Positions 7,113 through 7,882 of a stretch of 7,882 nucleotides of DNA are shown here, in pieces (the first letter of the stretch is position 1; the number at the start of each line of letters is the position of its first letter). The notes below the pieces were generated by a model, which was given only the letters and a program-made list of their open reading frames with translations, was not told the DNA's origin and did no database searches. A program made the translations under genes and the position numbers. Where the stretch lies: positions 1,366-9,247 of the forward strand of contig JAJYGO010000319.1 of NCBI GenBank assembly GCA_021785115.1. The letters are read 5' to 3'. The DNA comes from Chloroflexota bacterium. GTDB taxonomy: Bacteria > Chloroflexota > Limnocylindria > Limnocylindrales > CSP1-4.

Positions 7113-7318
7113 TCGACACTCCCCCGCTGCAACGGTGTCTGCCTGGCCGCCCGCCGTTCGGTCGGGATCACCCGGTCATGGTACGTCACGTGCCCCCGGG
7201 GGGTCTCGAGCGTCCCTCCCGGCAGGGTGCCGGACCCGGTCAGCCGTGCCGCAGGGTGAGCGCGCCGACCCAGCAGCACGCGTTCGACCATGGGACGCCC
7301 CAGGCGCGGGCCGCTCAT
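7067..7318 (-). CDS. Possible small hypothetical protein coupled to the PBP stop
   Basis: An 83-codon frame begins with an ATG at 7318-7316 that overlaps the TGA of the penicillin-binding-protein gene (ATGA), and ends at TAG 7069-7067, 46 bases inside moxR. The predicted peptide starts [17 protein letters not shown] and is basic and Arg/Gly/Pro-rich, with no membrane segment, signal peptide or motif that I recognise. In favour: the coupled start, third codon positions that are mostly G or C over the first 45 or so codons, and that it fills an otherwise unexplained gap. Against: no Shine-Dalgarno, overlap with moxR, no family match from memory, and the ease with which open frames arise in GC-rich DNA. 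It may equally be noncoding leader sequence or the remnant of a gene. An internal ATG at 7291 is an alternative start. Confidence 0.3.
   Translation of the reverse strand: MSGPRLGRPMVERVLLGRRAHPAARLTGSGTLPGGTLETPRGHVTYHDRVIPTERRAARQTPLQRGSVEWRTYGRSGDGSLPT
7119..7125 (-). promoter_or_regulatory. Ribosome binding site of the moxR-family gene
   Basis: The minus strand reads GGGGGAG here, six bases before the ATG at 7112. It fixes that ATG as the start; no upstream in-frame ATG or GTG with a ribosome site was seen nearby. Confidence 0.65.
7219..7233. other. Perfect 6-bp hairpin in the PBP-moxR gap
   Basis: CCGGCA (7219-7224) and TGCCGG (7228-7233) are exact inverted repeats around a GGG loop. 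It is about 80 bases past the PBP stop in the direction of transcription. No T-tract follows on the minus strand, so a role as an intrinsic terminator is weak. Attenuation, mRNA processing or an operator are alternatives, as is chance. Confidence 0.3.
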
Positions 7319-7882
7319 CGGGTCACCAGCGCCAGGTAGTCGGCCATCACGCGGCTGGCAAGCGGCGCCGCCTCCGTTGCCCCGGAGCCGGCGCGTTCGA
7401 GCAGCACGGCCACCGCGATCCGGGCCCCCTGGACCGGCGCGAACCCCACGAACCACGAGTGCGGCTCGCCGGAGCCGCCGAGCTGCGCCGTGCCGGTCTT
7501 GCCGGCGGTCGGGACGCCCGGGACCTTGCCGAGCCCCGCGAACGGGATGCCCCACGCGCCCTCGACCGCCTGCTGCATGGCATCTGCGATCGTCGACGCG
7601 ATGGCCGGATCGATGACGGTCCGCCATGGCGCGGGGTCGACGGGATGCAGGATCCCGCTGCTGTCGCGCGTGCCGATCACGAGGTGGGGCTCCATCAGCA
7701 CCCCGCCGTTTGCGATCGCCGCAGCCACCAGCGCCATCTGCAGGGGCGTCACCAGTACCTCGGCCTGCCCGTACGCGGCGTTGGCAAGCTCCACCCGATC
7801 CTTGAACCCGCCCAGCGGGCCGCCGCCGCCCGTGACCTGGCTGGCGGCGGTGGGCAGGACGAAGGGAAGAGGCGCTCCGAAC
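7315..7882 (-). CDS. Class B penicillin-binding protein (PbpA/PBP2-like), C-terminal part
   Basis: The frame is open to the right edge and ends at TGA 7317-7315, showing the last 188 residues of a D,D-transpeptidase that cross-links peptidoglycan outside the membrane. The GTG at 7794 is only an internal codon, because the frame continues upstream of it with FGAPLPFVLPTAAS and a Gly-rich loop. Visible landmarks are ANAAYGQAEVLVTPLQMAL, the helix before the third active-site motif in class B PBPs, followed by AAIANGGVLM. The KTG motif (KTGTA) is encoded at 7500-7492, then SWFVGFAP, the strand typical of PbpA/FtsI-type enzymes. The SxxK serine, the SxN motif and the N-terminal membrane anchor lie beyond the window. 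It is most like the actinobacterial PbpA type of elongation or division PBP; without the N-terminus the subclass is unsure. It may be co-transcribed with the downstream module. Confidence 0.92.
   Translation of the reverse strand, partial: FGAPLPFVLPTAASQVTGGGGPLGGFKDRVELANAAYGQAEVLVTPLQMALVAAAIANGGVLMEPHLVIGTRDSSGILHPVDPAPWRTVIDPAIASTIADAMQQAVEGAWGIPFAGLGKVPGVPTAGKTGTAQLGGSGEPHSWFVGFAPVQGARIAVAVLLERAGSGATEAAPLASRVMADYLALVTR

Larger units (their letters stand above)
7113..7314. other. Intergenic gap between PBP and moxR genes
   Basis: This 202-base stretch is the only sizeable gap in the window. Apart from the doubtful 83-codon frame it contains a small hairpin (7219-7233), an uninterrupted CCCCCGGGGGG (7193-7203) and a CACGTG palindrome (7187-7192) within GTACGTCACGTGC. 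It is the natural place for a promoter of the moxR-DUF58-transglutaminase genes. On the minus strand a TACCAT (7183-7178) could serve as a -10 element, but no convincing -35 lies 16-19 bases upstream, so I do not call a promoter. Confidence 0.5.

Noticed and set aside
7178..7183. Minus-strand TACCAT as a -10 promoter element for moxR
   Set aside because: No convincing -35 hexamer lies 16-19 bases upstream, and a single hexamer match is weak evidence.
4932..7259. 775-codon plus-strand open frame opposite DUF58 and moxR
   Set aside because: It is antisense to two genes with complete family motifs. Its product is Arg/His/Glu-rich with no recognisable domain, the usual result of GC-rich codon bias read on the other strand.
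7315..7794. Separate small gene starting at GTG 7794
   Set aside because: The frame stays open to the window edge with PBP-like sequence upstream, so this is the interior of a larger penicillin-binding protein and not a start.

Overview
This window is very GC-rich and densely coding. It has two blocks that converge near position 2,480. The organism looks like a high-GC bacterium. A class V aminotransferase-like tail, serA and a histidine phosphatase sit together next to a MoxR/DUF58/transglutaminase cluster, and this suggests a Chloroflexota or Actinomycetota genome. That placement is inference; no rRNA or other taxonomic marker is present.

Plus-strand block (1-2467), serine metabolism: the last codons of a probable class V aminotransferase overlap the start of serA (D-3-phosphoglycerate dehydrogenase, long form with ASB and ACT domains) by four bases. 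serA in turn overlaps a histidine-phosphatase-superfamily gene by 14 bases. If the aminotransferase acts on phosphohydroxypyruvate and the phosphatase on phosphoserine, the three genes would form a complete translationally coupled serine pathway. Only the SerA assignment is firm from sequence.

Minus-strand block (7882 down to 2497), cell envelope: the C-terminal transpeptidase part of a class B penicillin-binding protein (KTG motif visible) runs off the right edge. A 202-base gap follows, holding a doubtful 83-codon reading frame coupled to the PBP stop. Then come a MoxR-type AAA+ ATPase, a DUF58 membrane protein with a vWA-like region, and a large membrane transglutaminase-like protein of the TgpA type. 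The last three are tightly packed (18-base gap, then a stop/start overlap) and form the widespread MoxR-DUF58-TgpA module, whose physiological role is poorly understood. The PBP just upstream suggests a peptidoglycan or cell-surface role.

The convergent junction (2468-2496) is only 29 bases and has no classical terminator. I see no tRNA, rRNA, CRISPR array, insertion sequence or phage gene. I found no clearly new system. The points most worth a second look are the putative non-canonical phosphoserine phosphatase, the PBP-MoxR-DUF58-TgpA linkage, the small reading frame in the gap, and a cysteine pair beside the transglutaminase active site.
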